From Talinum fruticosum (taxonomy: Eukaryota; Streptophyta; Magnoliopsida; Caryophyllales; Talinaceae): a DNA stretch of 64,000 bases. The position numbers and the translations under genes were made by a program. This document shows, piece after piece, positions 11,756 to 23,581 of the stretch (its first letter is position 1; each line of letters starts with the position of its first letter). The stretch lies in contig JAITYX010000065.1 of the NCBI GenBank assembly GCA_021018815.1, forward strand, positions 481,001 through 545,000, written 5' to 3'. The notes beneath the pieces were generated by a model that made no database searches, was not told the origin of the DNA, and saw nothing but the letters and a program-made list of their open reading frames with translations.

Positions 11756-13196
11756 AGATCCTAAGAGCATGTCAAGGTTTTTCGACCTTGAGTAAATTTT
11801 AAGACCAGATCTTGAGACTCAATGAGCTTTTGCTTTAGCTGCTCATTTTCTTTTCTGAGTAACTCGGACTCGGTCTCATTGGATTGAGCACTAGTCTTGA
11901 GTTCTCTGAGTGTAAGTCTCAGTTTTTCCAATTCATTTTTCAAAGATATGCTCTCGAGGAAATTGACTCAAGTTGTTCTATGAAACGAGAAGAGTCGAAT
12001 TGGACTTTTCTTCCAAAGTAAAAATATACTTAGCCAAATCAACTTTTGAGAATTTGAGAAAATATTCAATTACCTCTTGAGGATTAGATTCCTCATTGTC
12101 TGATTCTGAGTCCGACTCTGTTCCAGCTTCCGAGTTAAAGATTGCCATCGGACACTTTGAGTCATCCGAGTCCTCGTCATCTTCCGATGAGTCCTCGTCA
12201 CTCCATGTGGCCATCATAGCCTTTTTCTTCTTTCTGTCCCGTTTCCTCTTTGGACAGTCTTTGACTATGTGATCCTTGCTGCCACATTCAAAACAGCCAG
12301 AGTTCGTAGTTAAAGAAATCTTTGAAAAGGATGAGTATTTACCTTTCCTATCCTTTTTGTCTTTCCTGTAGAACTCTTCTTTTGGCTTCTTATCCCATCT
12401 TTTGTGCTTCATCATTCTCTTGAAGCCTTTCGCAATAAGTGCCATGGGATCCTCTTCTGAGTCGGAGGAACTCAGATTTGCTTCTCTGGTTTCGAGGCTT
12501 TCGGCGCTATGTTCTTTTTGGTGCTGCCCTCAGCATCCTCCTCTTCTAGGTGGATTTCATGAGTGAGAAGCTTTCCAATGAGCTCGTCCGGCTTTAGAAG
12601 TGATAGGTTCTAAGCCTCCTCTATGGCAGTCACCTTGGGACCCCATCTTCTCTTGGGTAGACTTCGAGTATCTTTCTACACATTTCCTCGTGGGAAATCT
12701 TCTTACCCGAGAGATTTGAGATTGTTGGTAATCTCGGTAAATCGAATGAACATTTGAGTGATGTTCTCTTCGGCTCCATCTTAAATAGCTCATATTTATG
12801 AAGATATTGGCTGATCTTCGCTTGTCTGACCTGGCTTGTGCCTTCATAAGTGTTGACCAGTGTGTCCCACACTTCTTTGGCTGAATCACAGGCAGATACT
12901 CGATTGTATTCGTCTAAGCTAATGGCGCACATCGGAATATTCATTGCCTTGAAGTTCTTTCTAAGCTTCTCTGGTTCACCTTGAGTAAACTCGCCTTAGT
13001 CTTGGGAATGAGTCTAAATTCTTCTGTCTTCATGGGGATGTAGTTTCCTTGTTGTATGATCTCCCAAACATCTTCATCATGATCTTGAAGGAAACATTCC
13101 ATGAGTTTCTTCCAAGTGCACGAAATTTGATCCTTTGAATTTTGGTGGTCTGCTGGAAGATCTTCCTTCAACGAACTCTCCGTTGTTCCGAGCCAT
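11756..13196 (-). pseudogene. gag of Sirevirus A, zinc-knuckle nucleocapsid
   Basis: The ATG at 13196 (peptide MARNNGEFVEG) is chosen because Sirevirus B starts at the matching codon, about 60 bp past its primer site. It proceeds through the capsid-like region (AKEVWDTLVNTYEGTSQVR near 12880) and a basic stretch (MALIAKGFKRMMKHKRW at 12445) to a CCHC zinc knuckle, CFECGSKDHIVKDC, near 12250-12295. An acidic serine-rich tail follows (WSDEDSSEDDEDSDDS). Gag forms the particle and the knuckle binds the RNA genome. The frame is broken at about 12941, 12557 and 11978. Confidence 0.85.
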
Positions 13197-13241
13197 TTGA
13201 TCTTTAGACCTTTGGATAGTTAGATCCTTTCTGTAAGGGTA

Positions 13242-13253
13242 GGCTCGATACCA
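13242..13253 (-). other. primer binding site of Sirevirus A
   Basis: On the minus strand tggtatcgagcc is one base short of tggtatcagagcc, the initiator-Met tRNA complement used by Copia elements. It lies two bases inside the 5' LTR. The absence of the a in cag may itself be one of the context-linked discrepancies noted in the findings. Confidence 0.85.
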
Positions 13254-13255
13254 AT

Positions 13256-14784
13256 TAAAGGTTTGCTCGGGGAGAGACTAAGTCACCCTCGAGGGGGTGA
13301 ATAGGTTAGAAAAGTATGAACTCGGAATAGCAGTGAGGAAGAAAGAAGCGGATAAAGCTGAAGCTTTCAATCTGTCCGAGCCTAGAATGTACTCAGAAAG
13401 TGCAAACACAGAAAGTACATGGAAACCCTCCTGGGGCAGAAAACCACGGACCGTTTTAATCCAAGCACGAAGTCAAATCCACTATTTTGAGTCCACAAAA
13501 TACGGTGAGGCGATTGAACCTGAGTTGCTCCCTTAAACAACTCCTTACAAGTTTTTCCTAGACTCGAAATTCCCTTATCCGATCTAGTACTTCCTAGCTA
13601 AGATCACCCTTACAGCTAGGGACAACTGAGCTGAGTTAACCCTTACGGCTCGGTCAAAGGACCTTACTTAGAAAGTAAGAAGGGAGTGTTCGTAACGAAT
13701 GTACAAGACCTTACAACTCGGAATATAATGAATTACGAGTGGGAGTTGTAAGTAGAAGATTGAGAATAAATACAACAACTTTGCTCAAGTATATGTATTA
13801 ACAATAGGTTCGACCATCTTCAAATCTTGAGAGTTGGCTTCCTTTTATAGATGACCAGGCGAGTAGCCGTTATCTCCATCTTCCGACTGGAAGTCCCTTG
13901 TGACCGTTGTTAAGGACTTTCCGAGTCACTCGGAAAGTATCCATTGAAATATGAACGTTGGACAACGGTTCTTAACTCCTTTGGAAGTCCCAAAACCACT
14001 GGTGGTGTCTTGAAAGATAAGGTGGAAACCACCATTAAGCTTGGCGTTTTAGTTTTCCAGATTTGGAAACAGACAGCCACTGACACAATTTTACGGGGCT
14101 AGGTCGAAGAATGGGAAAAGCCATGTCTACTTGGTGATTTGACGATTTGAAGCCGGTTACTTTTGTATTTCAAAAGTCGTATCCTCGTTTGAATAATCTA
14201 CAAAAGTAAAACAAATTGGTTCTCAAAGTATAAAATACTTTGGTCCAAGATTAGACACGAGATAATAAAATAATTAAGATAAATAAGTGACTAATTATCC
14301 GAGTCGGAAAAGGAAAGGAATTTTCCGAGTCTAATATCCATGAAACTCAAAATTCCATCCGAGTTAGACTAAGCAAGAATCAAGTTATATAAAGAACATC
14401 AAAGTGAAATAAACTTGATCTAGACTAATCATAGTTCAAACTAGAAGCGCTGACTATAATAGAATAAGACATATAACATGAAGTCGGACTCGAGTGCGAT
14501 TAAGCGAAATACTACTCATTTCAACATGCGATAATTCTAAGTGATGAGCAACTCGGAGCCGAGTGAGACGAGCGTGAGTGCATATCTGTTTTCCGAGTCA
14601 CTTAGAGACAAGCAAAAATTCATGATGTAAATGCCACATCACTTAGAGAAAATACTATATCACTCAGAAAAGTTTCTAAGGTACGAGAGAATGCCTTGGA
14701 ATCAAAACTCTATAAGTGAGAAGTTCTTATACCCGATTTCTTTGATAGAATTAAGAAATGTGTGGAGTAAGGTCCGAGTCTTCA
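13256..14784 (-). repeat. 5' LTR of Sirevirus A
   Basis: A 1529-bp LTR, close match to 2292-3897. Its TATA box (minus-strand ctataaaagg) is at 13841-13850. The end next to the primer site reads taaag instead of tgaag, a single change. Confidence 0.92.
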
Positions 14785-15433
14785 AAAAGTAAGTAAGCCA
14801 AGTAAAAATTCTCGAAATATATTATTTTTCAAGTCAAAAACTAAATAAATAAGGGAATAAATGACGTAATATTTGGACTGAACACTTTACAATGAGCCAC
14901 GGGTTTAATATTAAGCAGCTCTTATCTCAAAATTTAGTAGCCAAAAATGAGGGATTAGGTCTTTTATTTATAGGAGCAAATGAGGTCACAAAAATGACCT
15001 AAAAACATGTAAGCAGCTATCCACTGCAGGTGAACCGGGCCACATCTCCCGGTGACGATCACGAGAGAAAACAGATCGGATTGGAAATCTTACGGAGGGA
15101 GGCGAGATACACGGGGTTGAAATGCTTGGAATGCTGAGATTAAAACATTGCGTTTGATACGATAGTTTGACTAAAACATGACGCTAGTCGGGGTTTCTTG
15201 ATTGGGAGCTCGCCCCGAGGCTTGGTTCGGCAAAAAGAAAATGAGTTTGTGGGCCGGCCCAAGAAAAATGGGAAAGTTTTTTGGTGCTAATGAGTTTTTG
15301 TGGTTCACTAGCTTCCATCACACCAATCGGACTCGATCCGAGTTTGCAAACGAGACCGATATTTGATCACCAAGCCAACAAAATAAATACAAATAATAAA
15401 AGAAATAAGAGCGACACGTTTTTGGTGTCTACA
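14785..15433 (-). repeat. 5' part of a Tat-type LTR, minus strand (with TSD copy AAAAG at its edge)
   Basis: The minus strand from 15433 reads tgtagacacc and continues like the LTR at 19082, including ttattttgttggc and the aaaccacaaa..cattagcacc block. A TATA-like ctcctataaataaa lies near 14970. Beyond about 14950 the match fades; 14790-14900 could instead belong to the Athila-like fragment interrupted by Sirevirus A. The bases 14785-14789 (aaaag) are the right target-site duplication of Sirevirus A. Confidence 0.75.
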
Positions 15434-16734
15434 GAATCTAGTTTGAATGATTTATTATAAATATATCTTTTAACTCCATCCGATCCTCAAATTAAGGTTT
15501 ATGGATTTATTTCTTCTTATAGAAATTTGGACAAAACCAAGCTTTTTGTAAGTTTTACATGAGGCTGCTACCCTTTATGCTTTAGTTGTTCCCATCCCCC
15601 TTGCAGAGATATAGGATAAGTTCTACTCAAGACTTACTTGGGAATGGCGAGTTTTATACTAAATTTGTCAAGTGGAAAACACGTGGTAACCTCAAACCTG
15701 CTCAATGAGTGTACAAGTTTGATTAGATTTTGAATTTGGATGTTATGCCTAAGATTAAAATGTTCTTATGGCAAGTTTGTCATAATCCATCACCGACTAG
15801 AGGCAACTTATTGCCTCATGGCGTTCAACCGCATCCAATTTGTTCAGCTTGTTTATCACAAATTGAAGATATAAAATACTTTTTTCTACTTGCCCCTTTG
15901 TAGGTCAAGTTTGGGATATAGCTATTCAACATGGATGGATTCAACAACATTCCTTCTCCGACCCTCATATAACAATTAGTGGTTCCTTGCACAACATTTT
16001 TATTGATAGAAAGGCCAATATTTCCATAATTGTTGTATTTTTGTAGATCAACCGACGAGTCTCATAATGACATTGTTTTTTAAAATGATAGACCCTAAAC
16101 TCATGGGTGCATTCATTTGGCAAAACGTAATTGCACGGAGTAGTAGAAGCATACCTATTCTTCCCAACACATATCCTCATCCTAACCATTTCACTCGATT
16201 TCCATATCCAAGCCCACCTATTTAGTTAGGTGGATTTCTCCCCAGGTGGCTTCATCAAATCAATTTCGATGATACCTTTTCTTCGACGAGGAGCAGTAGT
16301 AGGTTATGTTTTATGTGATTGAAAAAGGAGGTCTCATTGAAGCAGGTAATAGATTCATGTATAAGGCACATATACTTGTGGCTGAAGCTATGGCTATGCG
16401 AGATGGACAACACTAGTGACAGAGCTTCATACACATACAATTAAAGAGCGATGACAAGTTAGTTGTTTAGGCGATACAGGTGTCATCCACACCCCATAGA
16501 GGATCTAATCATTGGTTCATGATATACGAATTATGCTATCATTGTTCATATTTTTAGAAACGGTAATATGGCGAGGTAATTGTGTTGGCAAGTTAGGTCG
16601 TGTTATAAGGTCTAGAGTTACGTTTACATCCTCGCCTTGGCAATAATTTTCATGTATAGTTATCGGTAACAAGATAGGTAGTACCCTTCAGAGAAGGAGT
16701 ACGTAATGTTTTTGTACTTAATGTCCAAAAAAAA
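15434..16734 (+). mobile_element. 3' end of a plant LINE (L1-type), 5' truncated
   Basis: Translation across shifting plus-strand frames gives KIKMFLWQVCHNPSPTRGNL and then CSACLSQIEDIKYFFLLCPF near 15740-15900. This is the C-terminal zinc-binding domain that follows RT in plant L1 elements (zf-RVT). A degenerate RNase H-like domain follows near 16290-16640, with AEAMAMRDG and a later IVHIFRNGNMAR stretch. The end is a run of eight A at 16727-16734, as expected of a LINE 3' end. Many stops are present. The 5' part, including RT and endonuclease, is absent. Confidence 0.75.
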
Positions 16735-17097
16735 TTTAATTTATGATTGTAAATGTTTTTGAAGAAATACAAATTCGAAATTTTCTCAAAATGGGAAGGA
16801 ACCTTTTTAATCACAAATTGACAACTTTTGTCTAATCTCTCACTCTGATCTTATTACAGAGTCAAGTAAGAGTACCTAAACTCATTGCTGTCTGTTAAGA
16901 TCTTTTGAAAGAAAGACAAATCCATTTCATGTGAGCTCTAAGTATTAATTGATGCATGAAAGACAAATAAGATGAAGCCAATCATTCTCATGTAAATCAT
17001 TAAGCATGGTTTAGCCAACAAACATGAAAACTACCCCAAAGCTATAATATGTTGCACGAGTAAAAATAGGTCTTTTAGCCCATCCCTTTAATACATC

Positions 17098-17147
<50 letters not shown>

Positions 17148-18600
17148 TGTCATCATCGTCATAAATTTTGTTATTGGTGCGATGTATATTAGTATGAAAA
17201 GATATATAAATACTTTTATCAAATGGACTACTGTCATGATATATAAATTGTTACGTATATATTCCTTTTGATACCATGTATTTAGAACGTTAACGTACAC
17301 ATTAATTTACTTTAAAATATTAAAATTACTAATGTACCAATTTTTTGTCAAATAATTGGCCATTATCGAATACATCACTGCCGAATATCCTCTAGTGGAC
17401 CACTAATCATATACGGTAATATTGTTTGGTTTTTTTTTTTTTTGTTAAATTTTGTTTTGGTTTCTTTGTATTGAATTTTTAATTACGCAACTATTGACCT
17501 TTTTTGTCAAATTTTGTAATTGCATACTGTAACTTTTTGAGATAGGTATTATTGGGAGCTCATTTTCCCCAAAAAAAACATTTACATAAAAATAAAATAT
17601 GATTACCAACAAAATATATGAATTTTTAACTGAACAAAAAATTAAATCGATTAGCAAAATATATATATTTTTAATATTTATTATTGTGAAATATATAATG
17701 AATACTATTACTAAGATATCTTAAAAAATTCGTAAGAGACCCAAGTTAAAGACCTTGGTATTACACATAGAGTTCAGTGCAACTTAAAGTTAGAGCACCA
17801 GGATAAGTCAGGGTGAACTATCACGTCTGAGTCAATACATCTCTATACATTGTCCAAGTTATAACTAAAACATATTAAATGCAATAAACTTCATTAATAT
17901 ATTTTTATATGTGAAATATGGAATTAGCATAGTTCTTCATGTCATCCAGAGATATTAAGAGAGACAGAGAGTAATGCAAATGCTCTAACCCAAACCTTAA
18001 GTGTGAAACCCAAAGTCTCAACCACCACCCGTCAAGGGGGCACCGTTAATTAGCATAATTCTTCATTTATGTACGAAAACTGTTTTTACCTACACTGATT
18101 ACATTAATAAATACTATTTTAATAAACACTATTTATGAGTCACCTTGTAGTCATATGCTCTTCATAAATCATATGAGATTATGGGCTTCATTCAATCCTT
18201 ATAATTGAGCATAAATATAAGAATATAAATTTATTGAAATGTTTGTAATTGTTATTGTTTTCATATATTTGGCAGTTAATTCACTACTTGTTCTGGTTTA
18301 AATGCATAGATCAAGCATTCGTCAATACAAATGGACAAGCCAAAACGTACTTCATACCACGTCCAAATGTTGGCCAAAATTGGAAAGAACTCGCGCTGAC
18401 AAAAAAATAAGGAGTTCTACCTGAAACGAGCATGTATGCCGTTATCAATCTGAAGAAAGGTGTACAAGCTTTCATCATTTTGGTGTATAAGATGGTCAAG
18501 ACATTTGATGTTCCTTTCACAAGACTGACATTGTGTCTCACATAAGAAAAGGTAGGTCGGAGACTCTGAAGAAACACCATGCTTTGGAGATAACAAATCA
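16735..18600. other. about 1.9 kb with no recognisable gene
   Basis: AT-rich sequence with a microsatellite, a T run near 17430 and a pair of near-identical 19-base direct repeats (around 17933 and 18048). ORFs at 17088, 17445, 18311 and 18666 give no recognisable protein and lack consistent neighbours. The last few hundred bases may already belong to the 3' region of Tat element T1. Confidence 0.5.
17098..17148. repeat. (TTA)n microsatellite
   Basis: About 17 uninterrupted TTA units. It produces a poly-asparagine reading on the minus strand that is not a gene. Confidence 0.97.
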
Positions 18601-19081
18601 AATGTTCAAATGGCTATATTGCAATGGCTAGTTAGATCAAGCATGGCCGACCAATGGTGTAGGGCGTGCATGTAAGTGGGTTCATGGAACCCACTATTTC
18701 AACTTTGCCATATTCTTCCCAGTCTATTTTTGTTCAGGTAAAACTACTGAACTTTTGTGAATACAATTATTTACTGATAATATGCAACGAGTACAACATA
18801 ATTCTTAAGCCAAGCTTTCGATCAACAAATAATCAAGCTTCAGCAAAATTACCGAACTATAGGACTTTGATTAAGCCAAGCTCAGCACTTGTTTAGTCGG
18901 ATTTCAGAATGCGTGAATCGTGACCAAGTCAAGGACCCCTTTTCGAGTTCGGGTTCAATAGCGGCCAATTCCGGATGCCTTGAATTGATTGGCATCCGAG
19001 CGATGCCAAAAACGGGATAAGTACCATTTATTGTCTACTTTGATCCTTTGTCTTTGAGACTCGATCAAAGTGGGGGCTAAC
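18601..19081 (+). other. 3' UTR and polypurine tract of Tat element T1
   Basis: Matches the sequence before the 3' LTRs at 55032 and 61040. Shared blocks are gtgcatgcaagtggg-like, gccaagcttcgga-like and the final cgatcaaagtgggggctaac. The tract aaagtgggggctaa (19067-19080) directly precedes an LTR start, as in the other two copies. The rest of T1 to the left is not recognised. Confidence 0.75.
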
Positions 19082-19653
19082 TGTAGACACCGAAAACATA
19101 TCGCCTTTATCTCTTTCATTTATGTTATTTATTTTGTTGGCCCGATGATTAAATCCCAGTCCTATTTGTGAACGCAAAACATGATCGGAGTCCGATCGGC
19201 GTGACGAAAGCCGATAAACCACAAAAAATGAATTAGCACCAAAACAATTAGCCTTTTTGCTTGGACCGACCTACAAACCCATTTTCTTTTAGCCGAACCA
19301 AGCTCGGTTTGGGTTCCCTATCAGGAAACCGAAATTGGACACCGCATTTAAGTCAAACGTGTACATGAAACATAACGTTTCTCTCCAACCTTTCTAGCGT
19401 AACATGAAACCGAAGTGTCCGGTGTGACATCGTCAAGACCGGCGCTGCAATTCTCGAGCTTGATCTTGAAAAACGACACACTTTATTGCTTAGTGACCGA
19501 CCAACACATAGAATCCAAGACGTCCGTACGACACCGCTTAGACAGGCACCGTGTTTCTTAGCTCAAATTACCAAGATACTACATTTTCTTCCCAACACCC
19601 AACCGAGGCATGGAACCCAAGACATTTGTACAACGTCGTTTGAGACCGGTGTT
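19082..19653 (+). repeat. start of the 3' LTR of Tat element T1, truncated
   Basis: Begins tgtagacaccgaaaac just after the polypurine tract and runs 572 bp before a second LTR start appears at 19654. The remainder of this LTR is not found after 19653, as expected if T2 inserted here or the rest was deleted. Confidence 0.75.
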
Positions 19654-21515
19654 TGTAGACACCTAAAAAGTGTTATCACTTCTCTTATTATTTTTTTGTT
19701 GGCCTGGTGATAAAATCCCAATCTTGTTTGTTGATTCGGATCACGGTCGGAGTTTGATTGGCGTGAAGGAAGCCGAGTAAACCACAAAGAACCTATTAGC
19801 ACAACAAAAATTAGCTTTCTCTACTTTGGGGTGGCCCACAAACCCATTTTCTTTCAACCGGACCAAGCCCGGGTCGGGCTCCCAACTAGGCAACCCAAAC
19901 CCTCACCAAAAATAATACTTGGCCAAAAATAGAAACCACCAAAACATGAAAACTTTCCATTTTTGGAAAGCTGCTAAGGCTGAAGCCGATCATGTCTATT
20001 TTGGGAAAAAATGCATCATTTCACTCTTTCACTCAGCGACCAAGCGAGACACGGAAGTCAAACTTCACCAAATGACACCGTAAAGGTCGGTGCCACGCTT
20101 CAAGGCTATTTACGCTAAAGCGTTGCGTTTTGCTCCAATGTTCAGCCAAAGCAGGGAAACAAAGATTTTCAAATAATGTCATCCTGAGGCCGGCGCCGCA
20201 AACCGCGGAGTGATTCCCGGGATTTGGTTCAAGTGTGATTTTTCTCGTTTTTATGATTTTGTTGGCTCGTTTATTGCCAATTTTAGTCGGTTGTTGCAAC
20301 AAAACCATACGTCATTTTGTGATCTAATCTTCTTCTATAATTAGAGAGCTTAGGCTCTCATGTTGCACACGGTCCTTTCCTATGCCAAATGCTCTGCTGA
20401 AACCTAATTACGAGCTACTGAATGTACTTGCTCGTATTCCGATCTCTTAGTTTCTTTTCAGCCTATCTTCATTATACTTCTAACATTTGATCCTAAATCC
20501 TTCATCATTCATGAATATCCATCTACCCTCCCAAAAGCCCACAAAAAGCCCCATCTAATTCACCACCGTCACGCTTCCGGATCCGGTTGTAGACCCGGAT
20601 CAACATGCGGGACAACCCGAGGGCGCCGGATATACTTTTAAGTTTTCTTACGGTTTATTTATTTATGCTATTGATTATTTTAAGCATTATAGATTCGAGA
20701 TGTAATCAATTTTTAATTCTTCTCCGCACAATGTCATTTTTTTTTCTTTTTCGCTTTTTCTTTCACTTTCTTTTATCGGTTTTATTTTCATTCTTGCTTT
20801 TATCACTTTCTAGCATGTTTTGGTTGATTTTATTTCACATCTAATATGTTGTTTACTTGCTTGTTTAAACACATCTTTTTACTCACAACTTGAATTAGTA
20901 AAGGTCGTATGTTAACGGGTGGAACGGAAGGGCTTATCCATACTTTTCGTACCTTCGCCCCCATCCGAATTCTTGGTTCTAGATCGATGAAGTCAATTTC
21001 TAAACCTCTTTAAGCTTAGCCTTTCCATATTAAAATTTGAAGAGTATTCCTAAAATTGACGGGCGACTCTCCCTTTTCTACTTTTTAATTCTCTTAAAAG
21101 CATTACATGTCCGATTTAAAAATGGAAAATTTTAAATTATTTTTCAGCCTCGGCCTATGGCTGGTGCTTGGACACTAGTCGGCCTGGCTTTCGCAGACGC
21201 CTGCCAATGGCCGAGCCTTGCTCTCGGTCCAAACCGATTGAGTTCATCTTTTTGTCCTGGAAGCCTTGTGGTAGAAAGTAGATTTGAATTTTTTCTTTTT
21301 CTTAAATTATGAAGTAATATCCCGAGACTTTCTAAAAGTAATTCCTTAAATAGAATGATTAATATAAATCTCCAATCACCTTTACTTAAATTATTCCAAA
21401 TTAAATTACAAAAATCGAAAAACTCAATAAGAGACACACCCCCACTTTCTAAATAGACTTTCAAAAATCATCTTCAAAAATCAAAGTGGCTCGCCAATTC
21501 GTGGGGAAGCTCAGC
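19654..21515 (+). repeat. 5' LTR of Tat element T2
   Basis: Runs from tgtagacacctaaaaag through the T-rich block (20640-20840), the ggaacggaagggctt block and the terminal ggggaagctcag. The usual terminal ttctaca and the primer site are missing; a deletion of roughly 40-60 bp joins LTR to leader near 21515. A TATA-like ctataattag lies near 20336. Confidence 0.8.
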
Positions 21516-22840
21516 CCGAAATATTGAGATGTGAGTTTTCTTAATATGTTTTGCATTAGGCATCCCGCATTTAGGTAACCTTAAACATAGTTTAGTTTTA
21601 TGTTGTTGCACAATTAGGCTTTATCTTTTAAGAACAATTGTTTTGGAAGAGCTTCGAATTGCTTACCCAAATGGGCCCGACTAGGCTTCATTATCAAGGA
21701 AGGGGGTACCTCTTTCCTTATAACACGCACTCTAGGCTTACCGAGAGGCACCGAGGATTCATGCCTTTTCCTATCGTGCACCCCATGGAGGACAAAATTC
21801 TCGAACTATAAGACACCATGTATTCTACCTAGATTTATCCCTCTTTTGACTATAGACCCTTGGTTATTAGGTGGTCCTTTGTCTCTTCATTTGCAAGCTT
21901 GGATGGGTATGGTTGCTTTATTATTTAACTCTCTTTTTGTAAGTCCTTAGCAATTTAGCTAGGTTTACAAAACAATCCTTGCATAGGTACAAAAACAAAT
22001 AAAATAAAGAACCTTCTTGAGTCGGTCTAATGTGTGGGTTTTAGCCAAAAGTCCAAATTTTACTTTCCCTTTTTAGGTCGATCCATTGATTGCAATTTTT
22101 TTATTTAAATGCATTTAGCCAAAAAATAAAATTCATCTCAAATAGGAGAGTCTATTTTGCATTAGCCAATTTTTAAATTCATCTTAAATAGATGAGTCCA
22201 TTTTTGTATTTAACCAAAAATAAAATTCATTTCAAATACGTGAGTCTTTTATTTGCATTTAGCCAAATTAAAATGCATCTCAAATAGGTGAGTCCATTTT
22301 GCATTAGCCAAATTTTAAATTCATCTCAAATAGTGGAGTCCATTTTTGCATTAGCCAAATTTTAAGTTCATCTCAAATAGTGAGTCCATTTTCCATCAGC
22401 CAAATTTTAAATTCATCTTTAATTAGCTGAATCTTTGATTACATTTAGCCAACTTAAAATTCATCTCAAATTAGGAGAGTCATTGTTTACATTTAGCTAA
22501 ATTAAAATTCATCTCAATTTAGGAGATTATTTGTTTGCATTCACCAAAATATTCATCTCAAATTAGGAGAGTCTTTGTTTGCATTTATCCAAATCAAAAT
22601 TCATCTCAAATTAGGAGAGTCTTTGTTTGCATTTACCCAAATCAAATTCATCCCAATCTAAGGGACTCCATATGCGCCATTACTTTTCACTTTGATCAAT
22701 TTGAATTCATTATGTGCATCCAAATAAAGAGCATACCATTTCCTTTTATGTTAGGATTGGTTATTCCTCGGGTCAAGCTCTTAAGCCCCATCTTCCCTAG
22801 ATGTTTTTCTACAAACTAGTCCTTAGCACCGACTCTTTTG
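21516..22840 (+). other. untranslated leader of Tat element T2
   Basis: Long leader matching those of T3 (25553-27003) and T4 (45818-47198), with shared blocks around gggcccgactaggctt and the ccgagaggcaccgaggattc stretch. It holds the tandem array listed separately. No credible ORF. Confidence 0.75.
22108..22675 (+). repeat. tandem array of about 47-bp units in the T2 leader
   Basis: About 12 degenerate units, each reading roughly gcatttagccaaa, then attcatctcaaat, then aggtgagtccattt. Unit length is about 45-48 bp. Related shorter arrays sit at the same place in T3 and T4. Confidence 0.85.
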
Positions 22841-23581
22841 GGATGCAGGATAGGGAATCCAACTCAAACCGAGAATCCTAGCACGAAACAACTAGGAAAT
22901 AAGAAGTCTGTTTCAACACCGGTATGGTCGATACCGATATGCCCTACATCATTATATACCACACCAGTATGTCGAACATCTTAACCGAGTAACGAGAGTA
23001 TGCCGCTCATGGTCAAAGCACAACCTTCCTCTAAAGATGGCCAACAAACGAGAGGAAACCTCCATCATGACCCCTGTCCAAGAAGTCTACTGCAAAGATA
23101 GAGGCTAAGATTGAGGCCCGAGGATAAGAAGATTGAGTCAATAACGAAACCCTTGACCTCATACTCTAAGAATTGTAGAAGAAATCAAAAGAAGGAGAAC
23201 GCTACCACTGAACCTCATCCCAAGCCTTAATTTGATCCACGAATAGATCGGATAGAGAAGATGTTATGGGACTCTTCAATGTTCAATGACTACTATTTGG
23301 CTCAGGAATTCACTTCAATCCCTAAAGGCAAATTGCAACCAATATTCACTATACCTAACATCAAGTTCCATGGGATCGAGAACCCTCACCACCACGTGAG
23401 GAACTTCATAGGGGTAATGACTCTAAAGAATGTACCAGAGGACACATACCATGTCATCTTCCCGGGGACGTTTGACAAAGACGTTATGAAGTGGTCCAAT
23501 GTTATTGACCCATGCAAGGCCACGAACTAGTAGGATCTTTGCAGGGAGTTCTTACACTAATACTCTTACAATACTAATCTT
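22841..23581 (+). pseudogene. gag of Tat element T2, N-terminal part
   Basis: The clearest open stretch is 23261-23530, containing FTSIPKGKLQPIFTIPNIKF and NPHHHVRNFIGVMTLKNVP, the retrotransposon gag capsid domain of Tat elements, ending DPCKATN and a stop. After the stop the family pattern (REF-LH-YSYNTNL) continues to 23581, where T3 interrupts. The same gag resumes at 63044 with the expected next residues. Upstream 22841-23260 is a charged N-terminal region with stops. Confidence 0.85.

Larger units (their letters stand above)
2292..14784 (-). mobile_element. Sirevirus-type Ty1-copia retrotransposon A, complete but decayed
   Basis: A full-length minus-strand element. In its own 5' to 3' order it has LTR 13256-14784, primer binding site 13242-13253, gag, protease, integrase, RT, RNase H, a third ORF, polypurine tract 3898-3914 and LTR 2292-3897. 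Both outer ends are flanked by AAAAG. Gene order protease-integrase-RT-RNase H defines Copia. The zinc-knuckle gag and the extra ORF after pol match the Sirevirus lineage. A solo LTR of the same family (8844-10425) breaks its integrase; without that insertion the element would be about 10.9 kb. Several frames are broken, so it is unlikely to be autonomous now. Confidence 0.93.

Noticed and set aside
17088..17300. 70-codon ORF with a poly-asparagine run
   Set aside because: It is produced by the TTA microsatellite.
18311..18896. ORFs on both strands before the T1 3' UTR
   Set aside because: Neither translation resembles a known domain, and there is no counterpart before the 3' UTRs of T3 and T4.
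22108..22675. Regularly spaced repeats resembling a CRISPR array
   Set aside because: Units are degenerate and contiguous without unique spacers, and they recur in the leaders of related plant retrotransposons.
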